Shown: positions 16,118 to 24,930 of the stretch, piece after piece
Layout of the letters: each line of letters begins with the position of its first letter
Position numbering within the stretch: the first letter of the stretch is position 1
DNA from: an uncultured Prevotella sp.
GTDB lineage: Bacteria; Bacteroidota; Bacteroidia; Bacteroidales; Bacteroidaceae
Assembly: GCA_934256705.1 (NCBI GenBank)
Contig: CAKQPF010000018.1
Location: 1 to 56,304 of the forward strand
Length of the DNA: 56,304 nt
Direction of reading: 5' to 3'
Translations under genes and position numbers: made by a program
The notes under the pieces: generated by a model
Database searches by the model: none
What the model was told of the DNA's origin: nothing
Seen by the model: the letters and a program-made list of their open reading frames with translations, nothing else

Positions 16118-17176
16118 TTAATTTGCTATTTCTATCAATCCGACATAAGTCCCGATGGCATCCTCTATCTCGGAGATGCGGATAAACTCGTCTGCACTGT
16201 GGGAACGCGATGACTGACCGGGACCTAACTTGAGCGAAGGCCACGGCATGAGGGCCTGATCGCTCAGCGTTGGCGAGCCGAAAGGATGCTTGCCCAGGGA
16301 GATGAGCTGCTGGACCAGTGGATGGTCCAGCGGTATGTGCGACGAACGAAGATGAAAGGAGCGTGCCTTGCAGTCCGACTTAGTGTGCTCATCTATGAAA
16401 TGGAAGATTTCTTCATTGTCGTAGTTCTCGTTGGAACGCACGTCTATCACCATCCGGCATTCATCAGGGATGACATTATGCTGTGTACCACTGTTGACCA
16501 CAGTCAGGTTCATCACCGTAGGACCAAGAAAATCACTGACTCTATCAAACTTGTAATCACGCACCCAGAGCATATCATCCAGTGCCTCATATATTGCGTT
16601 TATGCCTTCGCCACGTGCGGCATGACCAGACTTGCCGTGCGCCGTCATATCTATTACCATCAGTCCCTTTTCAGCCACAGCAGGCTCCATACCCGTAGGC
16701 TCGCCCACTATAGCCACGTCGATGTGAGGGAGCTTGTCGATGACGCGACGTATGCCGTTGATGCCTGACACTTCTTCTTCGCATGAAGCCAGATAGACGA
16801 GGTTGTAAAGGCGAGGCTTAGTGACGAGAAAACGGAATGCCTGAAGCAGGGAGACGAGTCCTCCGCCACAGTCGTTACTGCCAAGTCCGTAGAGCGTATC
16901 GCCCTCGATGTCAGGTGAAAACGGGTCGCGCGTCCATGAAGCCACGGGCTTCACGGTGTCGATGTGCGCATTGAGCAGCAGGGTAGGGCGGTCATTGCGC
17001 ATTTCGGGGTCGGTAATCCAGATGTTGTTGCCGTCACGGATGGCAGGGAAACCGTAATTGCCGATTTCCTCCATCATGATGTCAGCCGCCTTTTCTTCGT
17101 CACGGCTTACGGAAGGAGTGGCTATGAGACGCTTCAGGAGCGTTACTGCGTCAAGTGTAAGTTGCTGTGTTGTCAT
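16118..17176 (-). CDS. M20 metallopeptidase, ArgE-like acyl-amino-acid deacylase
   Basis: A 352-residue M20 enzyme with the usual di-zinc pattern: LLNAHIDTV near residue 67, GSNDCGGGL, CEEEVSG with the catalytic Glu, VGEPTG, and SRSHSADEFI at the end. In Bacteroidetes, arginine synthesis runs through succinylated or acetylated intermediates and an M20 deacylase frees citrulline. The short length and the arginine genes elsewhere in the window make that role likely, but other M20 substrates cannot be excluded. It has its own promoter (TAAGTTTG on the minus strand, 17199-17206) 22 bp before the start. Confidence 0.8.
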   Translation of the reverse strand: MTTQQLTLDAVTLLKRLIATPSVSRDEEKAADIMMEEIGNYGFPAIRDGNNIWITDPEMRNDRPTLLLNAHIDTVKPVASWTRDPFSPDIEGDTLYGLGSNDCGGGLVSLLQAFRFLVTKPRLYNLVYLASCEEEVSGINGIRRVIDKLPHIDVAIVGEPTGMEPAVAEKGLMVIDMTAHGKSGHAARGEGINAIYEALDDMLWVRDYKFDRVSDFLGPTVMNLTVVNSGTQHNVIPDECRMVIDVRSNENYDNEEIFHFIDEHTKSDCKARSFHLRSSHIPLDHPLVQQLISLGKHPFGSPTLSDQALMPWPSLKLGPGQSSRSHSADEFIRISEIEDAIGTYVGLIEIAN

Positions 17177-17198
17177 AAAAAGAATGCGATTTAGACTG

Positions 17199-17206
17199 CA
17201 AACTTA
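17199..17206 (-). promoter_or_regulatory. -7 box of the M20 gene
   Basis: CAAACTTA on the plus strand reads TAAGTTTG on the minus strand, 22 bp upstream of the start codon. No clear -33 box is seen. Confidence 0.45.
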
Positions 17207-17302
17207 CACATTTTTTACCATATAAACGCATGAAAGGCGGGCTTTTTGACGATGAATATGAAAAAAAAGAACTATTGAGTATCTTATTTCAAAAGAATTA
17301 TG

Positions 17303-17342
17303 TAACTTTGCATATATTTGAAAAATTAAAGGAGAAGTCATA
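17303..17342 (+). promoter_or_regulatory. -7 box and strong ribosome binding site of the acyl-CoA synthetase
   Basis: TAACTTTG lies at 17303-17310, and AAAGGAG at 17329-17335 sits seven bases before the ATG at 17343. A real Shine-Dalgarno is uncommon in this window and fixes the start. Confidence 0.6.
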
Positions 17343-19151
17343 ATGCAGACAAGATGTCATCTTTCTCAGTTGCCTTATGAGCAGGCGAAAAAGTACGGGG
17401 ACAGGGTGGTCTTCGAATACCAGGAGTTCGGCACGACGGCGTGGAAACAGATTACGTGGAACGCTTTTGCCGACTATACCCGTCGTGTGTCAAATGCTTT
17501 GCTCAATCTCGGAGTGAAGGTTCAGGAGAACATCGGCGTGTTCTCGCAGAATTCCGTGCAGTATATCTTCACCGATTTCGGCGCTTACGGAGTGAGGGCA
17601 GTCACCATTCCTTTCTATGCCACGAGCAGTGAAGAGCAGATACAGTATGTCATCAATGATGCTTCGATAAGGATTCTCTTCGTCGGAGAGCAGCAGCAGT
17701 ATGACAAGGCGCGGAGAGTGCAGGCTCTTTGCCATACTCTGGAGCGCATCGTCATATATGATGCTAACGTCATAAAGGCGGCGCATGACACTTCATCCAT
17801 CTATTTCACGGACTTTCTGAAACTGGCTGACGGTATGCCGAGACAGCCGGAGCTGGACAATATCTGGCGACAGGCAAACGAAGACGACCTCGTGAATATC
17901 CTCTACACATCGGGCACGTCAGGCGCAAGCAAGGGAGTCATGCTCACCTACAGCCAGTATCATGCGGCTTTGAAGGCGAACGACGAGTGCGTGGACCTCA
18001 GAGAGAACGACCGAGTCATCACATTCCTCCCTATAACGCATATCTTCGAGCGCGGATGGATGACGCTTGCGCTCACTGAAGGTGCCACGGTCATCGTCAA
18101 TACCGATCCGCATCGCATCCAGCAGTCCATGCGTGAGACGCATCCTACGTGTATGTCCGCTGTCCCGAGATTCTGGGAAAAGGTGTATGTAGGCGTGAAG
18201 GAAAAGATTGAAAAGGCTTCCGGAATGCAGCGCAAGATGTTCCTCGCTGCGCTGGAGACTGGTAGAAAGTATAACATAGAGTACCGTGCAATGGGCAAGC
18301 GCCCGCCTCTGACGCTGTCATTGAAATACAAGCTAGCCAACAGCACTGTCCTCTCGCTCGTCAGAAAGCAGCTCGGACTGGAGAATGCCAATATTTTCCC
18401 GACGGCAGGAGCAAGGGTTTCACCTGAAGTGGAGATGTTTGTCCACTCCATAGGCATATATATGGTGGTGGGATATGGTCTCACCGAGAGCCTCGCCACA
18501 GTCACCTGTGACCATAAAGGCGAACCTTTCACCATCGGCTCTGTGGGCTATCCAATCTCCGGAATCGAGATAAAGATAGGCGACAACAATGAGGTTCTCC
18601 TCAAGGGCCCTACCATCACCAAGGGCTATTACAAGCGCGATGATCTCAATAAAGATGCTTTCACCGAGGATGGTTTCTTCCGTACAGGCGATGCAGGATA
18701 CATCAAGAACGGCGAACTCTTCCTCACCGAGCGCATCAAGGACCTATATAAGACGTCAAATGGCAAGTATGTGGCTCCGCAGGCAGTAGAGGCTAAGCTC
18801 CTGGTGGATAAATATGTAGAGCAGGCAGTGGTAGTGGCGGACGAGAGAAAGTTCGTTTCCGCGCTCATAGTGCCGGCATACAATCTTCTCGAAGACTTCG
18901 CCCGGGAGTACAATATCCCATTCTCCAGCCGTGAGGACCTGTGCAATAATCCGAAGATTCTCAAGATGCTCACAGAAAGAGTGGAGACTCTCCAGCAGGG
19001 ACTTGCAGGATATGAGCAGGTGAAGAGGTTCAGATTGCTCCCCCAGCCATTCACTATGGAGAACGGAGAACTGACCAATACTCTCAAGACTCGTCGCGGA
19101 GTGATCTTCAAGCACTATGCTTCTCTCATCGAAGAGATGTATAAGGATTAG
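17343..19151 (+). CDS. Long-chain acyl-CoA synthetase (AMP-forming)
   Basis: 602 residues of the adenylate-forming (ANL) superfamily. The P-loop ILYTSGTSGASKGV lies near 187, the acyl-AMP motif GYGLTES near 378, FRTGDAGYI near 442 and the hinge plus C-terminal LYKTSNGKYVAPQ near 465. It should activate fatty acids with ATP and CoA for lipid synthesis or recycling. The length fits the FACS/FadD-like bacterial group with a lid domain. It stands alone with its own promoter, and its TAG stop directly abuts the first 162-bp MITE-like element. Confidence 0.9.
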   Translation: MQTRCHLSQLPYEQAKKYGDRVVFEYQEFGTTAWKQITWNAFADYTRRVSNALLNLGVKVQENIGVFSQNSVQYIFTDFGAYGVRAVTIPFYATSSEEQIQYVINDASIRILFVGEQQQYDKARRVQALCHTLERIVIYDANVIKAAHDTSSIYFTDFLKLADGMPRQPELDNIWRQANEDDLVNILYTSGTSGASKGVMLTYSQYHAALKANDECVDLRENDRVITFLPITHIFERGWMTLALTEGATVIVNTDPHRIQQSMRETHPTCMSAVPRFWEKVYVGVKEKIEKASGMQRKMFLAALETGRKYNIEYRAMGKRPPLTLSLKYKLANSTVLSLVRKQLGLENANIFPTAGARVSPEVEMFVHSIGIYMVVGYGLTESLATVTCDHKGEPFTIGSVGYPISGIEIKIGDNNEVLLKGPTITKGYYKRDDLNKDAFTEDGFFRTGDAGYIKNGELFLTERIKDLYKTSNGKYVAPQAVEAKLLVDKYVEQAVVVADERKFVSALIVPAYNLLEDFAREYNIPFSSREDLCNNPKILKMLTERVETLQQGLAGYEQVKRFRLLPQPFTMENGELTNTLKTRRGVIFKHYASLIEEMYKD

Positions 19152-19156
19152 AGGGG

Positions 19157-19318
19157 AGACCCTCCCCCCGCCCTCCCTGTAGGGAGGGAGTGGTTACACT
19201 TGCAGCTTGCGAATCAAGGGAATGTAATAAAAAGTAATATAAATAGAATATAATTAGAAAATATCAATAGTAGAGACTAACTTCTCCCTCCCTACAGGGA
19301 GGGTAGGGGGAGGGTCTT
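19157..19318. mobile_element. MITE-like 162-bp element, copy A
   Basis: The element starts AGACCCTCCC and ends GGGAGGGTCTT. The two ends are inverted repeats of about 32 bp, with a few mismatches, and each contains the small palindrome CCTCCCTGTAGGGAGG. The middle is AT-rich and codes for nothing. Copy B at 19730-19891 has the same length, the same orientation and roughly 90% identity by eye. No transposase is encoded, so it would be non-autonomous. Confidence 0.8.
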
Positions 19319-19324
19319 ATCACA

Positions 19325-19690
19325 ATGGCATACAAGACGGCTGACCCTGCATGGTATGAATTGTTAAAGGAGTTTGCACGCAAGAATAGGCAAAATATGA
19401 CCCTTGCAGAGCGTGTGCTTTGGGATGAGTTGCGAGCTAATAGAACGGAAAGGAAATTCCTTCGTCAGCACATTATCGGTGACTATATCGTAGATTTCCT
19501 ATGCAGGGAAGAAGGTCTTGTCATTGAAGTGGATGGCGGTTACCACTCTGAACGGGTGCAGCAGCATGATGATGAAGTCAGGCAACAGTGGCTGGAGAAG
19601 ATGGGTTACCATGTAATGAGGTTCTCCAATGAGGAAGTCCTCTTTGATTTGGATAGAGTCTTAGATGAAATAGATGCCTATTTCAATTAG
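19325..19690 (+). CDS. DUF559 (Vsr-like) endonuclease-fold protein
   Basis: 121 residues. The PD-(D/E)xK nuclease core is visible: FLRQHIIGDYIVDFLC with the metal-binding Asp near residue 60, then GLVIEVDGGYH with the E-x-D pair near 70, and HVMRFSNEEVL at the last strand. The family is related to Vsr mismatch endonucleases and to some homing endonucleases, with no settled function. The gene lies between two 162-bp MITE-like repeats. The first ends 6 bp before its ATG, and a diverged repeat end follows its stop, so gene and repeats may be linked. Confidence 0.82.
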   Translation: MAYKTADPAWYELLKEFARKNRQNMTLAERVLWDELRANRTERKFLRQHIIGDYIVDFLCREEGLVIEVDGGYHSERVQQHDDEVRQQWLEKMGYHVMRFSNEEVLFDLDRVLDEIDAYFN

Positions 19691-19692
19691 AG

Positions 19693-19723
19693 GAGACCCT
19701 CCCAAAGTCCTCCGTATATGGGG
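19693..19723. repeat. Diverged fragment of the MITE terminal repeat
   Basis: The stretch begins AGACCCTCCC and aligns base for base with the left terminal repeat of the 162-bp element, keeping a weak hairpin (CCTCC - gtata - TGGGG). It sits between the DUF559 stop codon and copy B and looks like a third, decayed copy. Confidence 0.6.
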
Positions 19724-19729
19724 TAGAGG

Positions 19730-19891
19730 AGACCCTCCCCCCCCGCCCTCCCTGTAGGGAGGTAGTGGTTACACTTGCTGCTTGCGAATAAAGGGAATAT
19801 AAAAAATAATATAATATAGAATATAAGTAGAATAAATCAATAGTAGAGACCAACTTCTCCCTCCCTACAGGGAGGGCAGGGGGAGGGTCTT
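19730..19891. mobile_element. MITE-like 162-bp element, copy B
   Basis: The same layout as copy A: inverted ends AGACCCTCCC / GGGAGGGTCTT, inner palindromes and an AT-rich centre. Differences are a longer C run and scattered changes in the centre. It ends 10 bp before the prfB start codon, so it forms the leader of the prfB mRNA. Confidence 0.8.
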
Positions 19892-19901
19892 GTAATTGAA
19901 T

Positions 19902-21020
19902 ATGATAACAGCAGATCAATTAAAAGATATTCAAGACCGCGCGGAAGCGCTGCATAAGTACCTCGATATTGATAAGAAGAGGATGGAGTATGAGGAGGAA
20001 GACCTTCGTACTCAGGCGCCTGATTTCTGGGAAGACCCGGAGAGAGCACAGGCACAGATGAAACTTGTCAAGGACATCAAACGATGGATTGACGGATATG
20101 ATGAAGTGCGTGCCGCTACTGACGAGGTTGCACTCGCCATGGAGTTCTATCGTGACGAGATGGCTACGGAGGAAGAAGTGGATAAAAGCTATGAAAGAGC
20201 TATCCATGCCATAGAGGAACTGGAGATGAGAAATATGCTCCGACAGAAAGAAGACCCTATGGACTGCGTGCTGAAAATCAATGCTGGCGCTGGTGGCACA
20301 GAGGCTCAGGACTGGGCTTCCATGCTTTGGCGTATGTATATGCGTTGGGCTGAGGCAAAAGGATATAAGGTCACTATCAGCGATCTCGAAGAAGCCGATG
20401 AGGCAGGTATCAAGTCTGTCACTATGGAAATAGAGGGCGGAGAGTATGCCTACGGCTTCCTGAAGAGCGAAAGCGGTGTCCACAGACTCGTAAGAGTAAG
20501 TCCTTTCAATGCGCAAGGTAAGCGAATGACCAGTTTTGCCAGCGTCTTTGTCTCACCACTGATTGACGATACCATCGAGGTATATGTCGATCCTGCTCGC
20601 GTAAGTTGGGATACATTCCGCTCAAGCGGTGCTGGAGGACAGAACGTCAACAAGGTGGAGACCGGTGTCCGTATCCGTTATATGTATCAAGACCCCGACA
20701 CTGGCGAGGAAGAAGAAATCCTTATTGCCAACACGGAGAGCCGTAAGCAGCAGCAAAACCGTGAAAATGCCATGCGACTCCTTAAGTCACAGCTCTATGA
20801 TCGCGCCATGAAGAAGCGCCTGGAAGCGCAGGCTAAGATTGAGGCTGGAAAGAAAAAGATAGAATGGGGCAGCCAGATTCGCTCCTATGTCTTTGATGAC
20901 AAGCGCGTAAAGGACCATCGCACAAACTATCAGACCTCCGATGTCGATGGCGTGATGAATGGCAAGCTCGATGGCTTCATCAAGGCTTATCTCATGGAAT
21001 TCCCTGTGGTGGATGAGTAA
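19902..21020 (+). CDS. prfB: Peptide chain release factor 2
   Basis: 372 residues. RF2 identity is set by the SPF anticodon-like tripeptide (VRVSPFNAQGKR near residue 200) and the GGQ motif (SSGAGGQNVNKVET near 245). It ends translation at UGA and UAA. In most bacteria a +1 frameshift at an in-frame UGA near codon 25 controls its level. Here codons 19-25 read straight through (KYLDIDK, with CTC GAT where CTT TGA would be expected), so that control is absent. I chose the ATG at 19902; a TTG two codons earlier is less likely. Confidence 0.95.
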   Translation: MITADQLKDIQDRAEALHKYLDIDKKRMEYEEEDLRTQAPDFWEDPERAQAQMKLVKDIKRWIDGYDEVRAATDEVALAMEFYRDEMATEEEVDKSYERAIHAIEELEMRNMLRQKEDPMDCVLKINAGAGGTEAQDWASMLWRMYMRWAEAKGYKVTISDLEEADEAGIKSVTMEIEGGEYAYGFLKSESGVHRLVRVSPFNAQGKRMTSFASVFVSPLIDDTIEVYVDPARVSWDTFRSSGAGGQNVNKVETGVRIRYMYQDPDTGEEEEILIANTESRKQQQNRENAMRLLKSQLYDRAMKKRLEAQAKIEAGKKKIEWGSQIRSYVFDDKRVKDHRTNYQTSDVDGVMNGKLDGFIKAYLMEFPVVDE

Positions 21021-21193
21021 AAGCAGTCACACAAGCCCCTTAAGTCCCCACCGCCGTGGGGAAGTAATAAAATATCAACAGAGAGAAATAAAGGAATAAA
21101 AGAAAAAATATATTTGTTTGTTTTTATTTATTGATATTTTTTTACAAGTGGCGTGCGAGAATTAAGTAAACACAATTTATAAAACCAATAACT

Positions 21194-21340
21194 ATGAGTC
21201 AGAACAAAGCAAAGTCAAACGCTAAGCGTGAAGCCTATGCAAAGAAGCAAGAGGCTGAAGGTAACAAGGTAATTATGTGGATTATCGGTATTCTTATCGC
21301 TCTCGGAGTTGTGTTCGCTGGTTTCAGTTGCTTGGTATAA
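21194..21340 (+). CDS. 48-residue single-TM membrane protein
   Basis: A small ORF reading MSQNKAKSNAKREAYAKKQE, then EGNKVIMWIIGILIALGVVF and a Cys-containing end. It has a strongly basic N terminus and one TM helix, so the N side should stay in the cytoplasm. Its stop TAA shares a base with the ATG of the following CYTH gene (TAATG), a sign of translational coupling. No function is known to me. The start has no alternative in frame. Confidence 0.75.
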   Translation: MSQNKAKSNAKREAYAKKQEAEGNKVIMWIIGILIALGVVFAGFSCLV

Positions 21341-21834
21341 TGCAAGAAATAGAACGCAAATTCCTGGTAAGAAAAGACGATTCCTATAAGGCAATGGCTT
21401 CCTCCCACTCGCATATCCGTCAGGGATATATGGCGTGTAAGGGAGCCACTGTCAGGATAAGGCTGCGTGATGACAAGGCGTATCTCACGATAAAAGGACC
21501 TTCCCACAATGGAGGAATGTCCCGATTTGAGTTTGAACGCGAGATTCTTGTCGAGGAAGCAGATGAGATGTTCAAGCTTTGTGTCGGTGGTGTCATTGAC
21601 AAGACACGATGGATTGTGCCTTATGAAGGGCATATATTCGAGGTGGATGAGTTTCATGGCATCAATGACGGACTGCTGTTTGCCGAAGTTGAACTAAAAA
21701 CAGAGGATGAAGACTTTGAGAAACCGCTGTTTTTAGGTCCTGAAGTGACAGGAAATCGCCATTTCTACAACTCACATCTCCTTGTCAATCCTTATCCTCA
21801 GTGGCGCGAAACCGTACCAGAAGAATACCGATAA
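21340..21834 (+). CDS. CYTH-domain protein (triphosphate tunnel metalloenzyme)
   Basis: 164 residues with the hallmark EIERKFLV at residues 3-10, and paired charged strands along the tunnel (TVRIRLRDDKAYLTIKG near 44; EFEREIL; FEVDEFHG near 108; EVELKTEDEDF near 125). The family hydrolyses inorganic triphosphate or thiamine triphosphate, or makes cAMP. The short bacterial form here most resembles triphosphatases. I chose ATG 21340 because EIERKFLV is always N-terminal. Its 3' end overlaps the convergent VanZ gene by 50 bp. Confidence 0.85.
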   Translation: MQEIERKFLVRKDDSYKAMASSHSHIRQGYMACKGATVRIRLRDDKAYLTIKGPSHNGGMSRFEFEREILVEEADEMFKLCVGGVIDKTRWIVPYEGHIFEVDEFHGINDGLLFAEVELKTEDEDFEKPLFLGPEVTGNRHFYNSHLLVNPYPQWRETVPEEYR

Positions 21835-22192
21835 GACAGCCCAGAAGGACTCCAAGACTATTGCAGAGAGCGTCAAACCAGTCGCCACTGCGATAAGTAG
21901 TTAGGTAGGCTTGTGCTAATTCCACGAGTCCGCCCATTATTATAGGGCATATCATGCCCCAGAAAAGCAGGCTTTTCCAACTGAAGAGTCTGCTTTTTCT
22001 ATGCCTGAAAATATACTCCGACCAGATACCAATGGTCAGAGTGCCATACATTACGAAGTGAGTCCACTTGTCGATAAAGCTTATTTCGTCGAGTGGAGTT
22101 TCGGGAATAGGAGTCATGCACACAGTCCAAATACCGACGATGATAACGCAAGAAAATGGATAATTTCTTACTTTTTCTATGATTTTATTCAT
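21785..22192 (-). CDS. VanZ-family membrane protein
   Basis: 135 residues with four predicted TM helices. DKWTHFVMYGTLTIGIW near residue 40 and GLVELAQAY, then GDWFDALCNSLGVLLG near 88-117, are the VanZ signature. The family is named for a teicoplanin-resistance accessory protein, but most members have no known role. It is read from a strong promoter at 22213-22244 and its tail overlaps the CYTH gene on the other strand. Confidence 0.85.
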   Translation of the reverse strand: MNKIIEKVRNYPFSCVIIVGIWTVCMTPIPETPLDEISFIDKWTHFVMYGTLTIGIWSEYIFRHRKSRLFSWKSLLFWGMICPIIMGGLVELAQAYLTTYRSGDWFDALCNSLGVLLGCLIGILLVRFRATEDKD

Positions 22193-22212
22193 ATTTGCTT
22201 TTGATTAGTGCA

Positions 22213-22244
22213 CAAAAGTAAACATTTTTTTATAATTTTGCAAA
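22213..22244 (-). promoter_or_regulatory. Promoter of the VanZ gene, overlapping a divergent one
   Basis: On the minus strand TTTG (22244-22241), 20 nt, TACTTTTG (22220-22213) is a consensus promoter. On the plus strand TAATTTTG at 22233-22240, toward the NSS transporter, overlaps it, so the two may compete. Confidence 0.65.
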
Positions 22245-22397
22245 CGAATGAATAGAAAATGGATATAGATTGTAGGTTATTGGTGCTGGAATGTCTATCA
22301 TATAGTGGGATAAACCCACAGTTGGCATCCACATTCTAACCAAAAAAAAACTAACCAAAAGCCCACAACCAAAAACCCATAACCCACAACCACACAA

Positions 22398-23759
22398 ATG
22401 AAACAGACAGAAAGAGCGAACTTCGGAAGTAAACTTGGTATCATATTGGCAACGGCAGGAAGTGCTGTAGGACTCGGAAACGTATGGCGATTTCCATATA
22501 TGACCGGACAGAATGGTGGCGCTACATTCATCGTTATCTATGCTTTGTGCGTGCTGATGATAGGCATTCCGTGCATGGTAAGCGAGTTTATTGTTGGTCG
22601 CCACGGCGCAAGCAACACTGCAAGAGCATACGGACGCATGGGAACGGCAAAGGGATGGATGGCAATAGGCTTCCTCGCTGTGTTCACATCATTCCTTATC
22701 TCCGGATATTACTCCATCGTATCAGGATGGTGTCTCAACTATACCGTAGCATCATTGACAGGAGATCTCAGTGGAACTCCAGACTCATTCGTCCAGTATT
22801 TCAAGGATTTCTCCACCAATCCTGTCACTCCAATCATCTGGGGAATAATCTTTCTGGGAGGCACTCACTGGATTATCACCCGCGGAGTGCGCCGTGGCAT
22901 CGAGAAAGCATCAAAACTTCTCATGCCATTATTATTCATATTGCTCCTCGTTATCGTAGTGGCGGCATGCCTATTGCCTGATGCAGACAAGGGACTTACA
23001 TTCCTTTTCAAGCCAGATTTCGACCATATCAATAAGGATGTCTTCCTAAGTGCCATCGGACAATCATTCTATTCGCTCAGCATAGCTATGGGATGTGTCT
23101 GCACTTACGCCTCTTACTTCACCCGTCAGACCAATCTTGCCGGCTCGGCAGTGCAGATTTCTGTCATCGATAGCGTAGTGGCAATCCTCGCAGGAATGAT
23201 GATTTTCCCTGCAGCATTCTCGGTAGGAGTGAGTCCTGACAGCGGTCCGTCACTGATATTCATCACGCTTCCTAATGTCTTCCAGCAGGCTTTCGGAGCC
23301 ATTCCGTTCGTTCAGGTGCTCATATCATTCTCCTTCTATGCCCTGATGTCGCTCGCGGCGCTGACTTCTCTCATATCAGTCAATGAGGTGACGACGGCAT
23401 TTTGTCAGGAGGAATTGCACATATCGCGCCCTCGTGCCGCCGCTATCGTGACCACAGGAAGCATCATTCTCGGAGTGATATCCAGTCTTTCACTCTCCAA
23501 TATCGACTGTCTCGTCGTGGCAGGAAAGTCACTCTTCGATTGGTTTGACTTCATTACAGGTCAGATTTTCCTTCCTATCGGAGGCTTCTTCACCTGTATT
23601 TTCCTCGGATGGATAGTGGATAAGCAGATAGTAAAGGCAGAATTTACCAACTGGGGCACACTGAAAGGCACCTTCTTCGGAGCATATTATCTGATGATAC
23701 GCTTCGTATGTCCGCTTGCCATCCTCGCTATCTTCCTCCATCAGTTTGGCATAATATAA
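22398..23759 (+). CDS. Sodium-dependent transporter of the NSS (SNF) family
   Basis: 453 residues with about 11-12 TM helices. NFGSKLGIILATAGSAVGLG, then NVWRFPY, at the N terminus is the NSS/LeuT signature around the sodium and substrate sites. Bacterial members import amino acids or related amines with sodium. The substrate cannot be read from the sequence. It has its own promoter box (22233-22240) and a leader of about 150 nt containing A-rich CCACAACC repeats. Confidence 0.9.
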   Translation: MKQTERANFGSKLGIILATAGSAVGLGNVWRFPYMTGQNGGATFIVIYALCVLMIGIPCMVSEFIVGRHGASNTARAYGRMGTAKGWMAIGFLAVFTSFLISGYYSIVSGWCLNYTVASLTGDLSGTPDSFVQYFKDFSTNPVTPIIWGIIFLGGTHWIITRGVRRGIEKASKLLMPLLFILLLVIVVAACLLPDADKGLTFLFKPDFDHINKDVFLSAIGQSFYSLSIAMGCVCTYASYFTRQTNLAGSAVQISVIDSVVAILAGMMIFPAAFSVGVSPDSGPSLIFITLPNVFQQAFGAIPFVQVLISFSFYALMSLAALTSLISVNEVTTAFCQEELHISRPRAAAIVTTGSIILGVISSLSLSNIDCLVVAGKSLFDWFDFITGQIFLPIGGFFTCIFLGWIVDKQIVKAEFTNWGTLKGTFFGAYYLMIRFVCPLAILAIFLHQFGII

Positions 23760-23880
23760 GGGAAAAAGGTGGCTTCAGTCTCCAATATCCACGCTTTTGC
23801 CCTCTGAACTCTCAGATGATGCCCTCAGATGTAAGTGACACGAACCTTTGAAAACACCTTAATCTATTAGTACTATTCGG

Positions 23881-24930
23881 ATGAAACCATTCAAGAAAGG
23901 CGACCGTGACGCCATAATATTGCTCTTTGCGGGTGCCCTTATCTGCATTATGCTTTTCCCGTTCATAAATGAATTGACGGGCATAAGCAATGTGGAGAAA
24001 GACAAGACCAACGCTTTCAGCCGTCGGGAGCACCGCTACAGCAAGTATAAAGCCAAGGAAAAGCAGTATTATTACGTGCCTGAAAAGCAGGGAGAACTAT
24101 TTCCTTTCGACCCAAACACCGCTGACAGCACGCAATTTCTTCGCCTTGGGCTTCGTCCTTGGCAGGTGAGAAATATATATAAGTATCGTGCAGCAGGAGG
24201 AAGATACCGCAAACCGACTGACTTTGCCCGCCTTTACGGCCTTACTCTCAAGCAATACAAGCGCCTGGAGCCATACATTTGCATTGAGAAAGAGGTGATG
24301 GCGGCTGACGTTTACGGCAATATTAGGGAGGAATATCCACGCCATCATTATGATTATCCTGTGAAACTGCGTAAAGGGGAGCATATAAATATCAACACAG
24401 CAGACACTGCCCAACTAATGACTGTGCCGGGAATAGGGCCATATTATGCTCGTCAGATAGTGAGAAAGCGTGCTCGTCTTGGCGGTTTTGCTTCGCCAAA
24501 GCAGCTCCTTGAGATAGAAGGCTTCCCCGAAACGGCACTCGAATACATGGAAGTGGGAGTGGGAAAGCAGGATGGTAAGTCGGCTTTTGCAGCGTCAGGG
24601 CATACTGATGGCGATGCGAAAGCTAAGGAATCATCCTCCAATATCAATGCTAATGCTTTCGCAAGCAATGCTTCTCTGACGGCAAAAAAAGGCAAGCAAT
24701 CCGCTGATATCACCGTAAAACCGAAAGAAGAACTGAAGAAAATCCGCGTAAATCATGATGATGTCCGCACGATGGCTAAGCATCCATATATGCGTTACTT
24801 TCATGCTAAGGACATAGAGAAGTATCGTCGCCTAAAGGGAAAACTCAAATCAGTCGCTGATCTCCATCGTCTTCCCTCCTTTACGCAGGAAGATATCGCC
24901 AAGCTTACGCCATATCTCGACTTTGATTAG
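23881..24930 (+). CDS. Membrane-anchored helix-hairpin-helix (ComEA-like) protein
   Basis: 349 residues. A TM helix (about 12-30) is followed by three helix-hairpin-helix modules. The first is near 72-132 (FPFDPNTADSTQF, GLRPWQVRNI). The second, the best, is near 170-225 (ININTADTAQLMTVPGIGPY). The third is at the end (YMRYFHAKDIEKY). These bind DNA without sequence preference. ComEA uses them for uptake of DNA; for this large family in Bacteroidetes the role is only assumed to be similar. An Ala/Lys/Ser-rich linker (about 235-285) separates the second and third modules. Confidence 0.8.
   Translation: MKPFKKGDRDAIILLFAGALICIMLFPFINELTGISNVEKDKTNAFSRREHRYSKYKAKEKQYYYVPEKQGELFPFDPNTADSTQFLRLGLRPWQVRNIYKYRAAGGRYRKPTDFARLYGLTLKQYKRLEPYICIEKEVMAADVYGNIREEYPRHHYDYPVKLRKGEHININTADTAQLMTVPGIGPYYARQIVRKRARLGGFASPKQLLEIEGFPETALEYMEVGVGKQDGKSAFAASGHTDGDAKAKESSSNINANAFASNASLTAKKGKQSADITVKPKEELKKIRVNHDDVRTMAKHPYMRYFHAKDIEKYRRLKGKLKSVADLHRLPSFTQEDIAKLTPYLDFD

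Noticed and set aside
19157..19891. True composite transposon
   Set aside because: No transposase or recombinase is encoded, the copies are only 162 bp, and no clear target duplication is seen, so MITE-like repeats around a gene is as far as the evidence goes.
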